A stretch of DNA of 64,000 bases, from contig NZ_JACAQA010000006.1 in NCBI RefSeq assembly GCF_013385425.1, positions 117,654-181,653 of the forward strand. The letters are read 5' to 3'. The DNA comes from Pseudomonas gingeri. Lineage in GTDB: Bacteria; Pseudomonadota; Gammaproteobacteria; Pseudomonadales; Pseudomonadaceae. The number at the start of each line of letters is the position of its first letter. Within the stretch, counting starts at the first letter, position 1. Of this stretch, positions 63,764 through 64,000 are shown piece after piece. Below the pieces are notes generated by a model. The model worked only from the letters and a program-made list of their open reading frames with translations. It did no database searches and was not told where the DNA came from. Both the position numbers and the translations under genes were made by a program.

Positions 63764-64000
63764 TTCAGGAAATACCACACTGCTGAATCGGAATTTAGAG
63801 AGGGATTTCCCGTGGGGTGAGGGAAATGCTGTCGACCCGTATGGGGTTGACCCGTTTAGCGCGCGGCGGCCTTGTGGGCAGCGGACGCAAAGAGGCGGGC
63901 ATCCTAGCAAACTCAGGTGCAAGGCGCACTATTTGAGGGCGATCATGTCCTGCGAGCGACACTTTCGGGTCGCGTTTTCATATGGAATCGTTGTTGCCCG

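Overview
The window is a continuous, gene-dense stretch of a Pseudomonas chromosome, most likely from the P. fluorescens group. The evidence is high GC with strong GC3 bias, single-copy Pseudomonas genes in Pseudomonas-like order (pabB-cysH-cysB; oprI-L,D-transpeptidase-tesA-ybbA-ybbP-greB; moxR-DUF58-tgpA; sixA-gpsA-...-fabA-fabB), and many copies of the Pseudomonas REP/REPIN repeats (GTAGGAGC...GCTTGCCCGCGAA and ...GCTTGCTGGCGAT types). I see no tRNA, rRNA, insertion sequence, prophage, CRISPR array or replication origin.

Layout. 1-2.7 kb: end of a three-gene envelope operon (retropepsin-like protease, inactive transglutaminase with 7 TM segments, RimK-like ATP-grasp ligase). 2.8-6.2 kb: pabB, cysH (iron-sulfur APS reductase type) and cysB. 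6.3-10.4 kb: UspA, ketopantoate-reductase-like and thioredoxin-like proteins, a PilZ-like protein, DAHP synthase and a GNAT protein. 10.4-11.06 kb: a long gap before oprI. 11-17.6 kb: the Braun-type lipoprotein OprI, an L,D-transpeptidase facing it, tesA divergent from the ybbA-ybbP ABC system, and greB. 17.9-24.5 kb: DoxX, an MltF-type lytic transglycosylase, TatD, a chemoreceptor, an acyl-CoA thioesterase and a CHAD protein. 24.5-28.4 kb: moxR-DUF58-tgpA operon. 28.6-38.2 kb: a lipoprotein, a patatin phospholipase, and the complete high-affinity K+ system kdpFABCDE, including the 29-residue KdpF. 38.5-42.5 kb: a two-component system followed by a protein with five EF-hand loops and an AI-2E-type permease. 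42.6-48.7 kb: DUF4892, alpha/beta hydrolases, hotdog thioesterase, pentapeptide protein, sixA, DUF4389 and gpsA. 48.9-53.8 kb: a compact cassette of TonB-dependent receptor, periplasmic ABC_sub_bind protein and hybrid histidine kinase. 54-55.8 kb: fabA-fabB. 56-58.8 kb: a YXWGXW/His-Pro-rich secreted protein, OsmC, pirin and dienelactone hydrolase. 58.9-63.8 kb: htpG with a sigma-32-like promoter, two hotdog thioesterases, a coiled-coil lipoprotein and brnQ.

Functional themes are envelope maintenance (OprI tethering, lytic transglycosylase, transglutaminases), sulfur and aromatic biosynthesis, potassium and calcium sensing, and fatty-acid synthesis. The strongest candidates for an incompletely described system are (i) the receptor/binding-protein/hybrid-kinase cassette at 48.9-53.8 kb, (ii) the ATP-grasp/7TM/retropepsin operon at the left edge and (iii) the two-component system linked to a five-EF-hand protein at 38.5-41.3 kb. 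Function calls rest on motif recognition and family knowledge; no database search was run.
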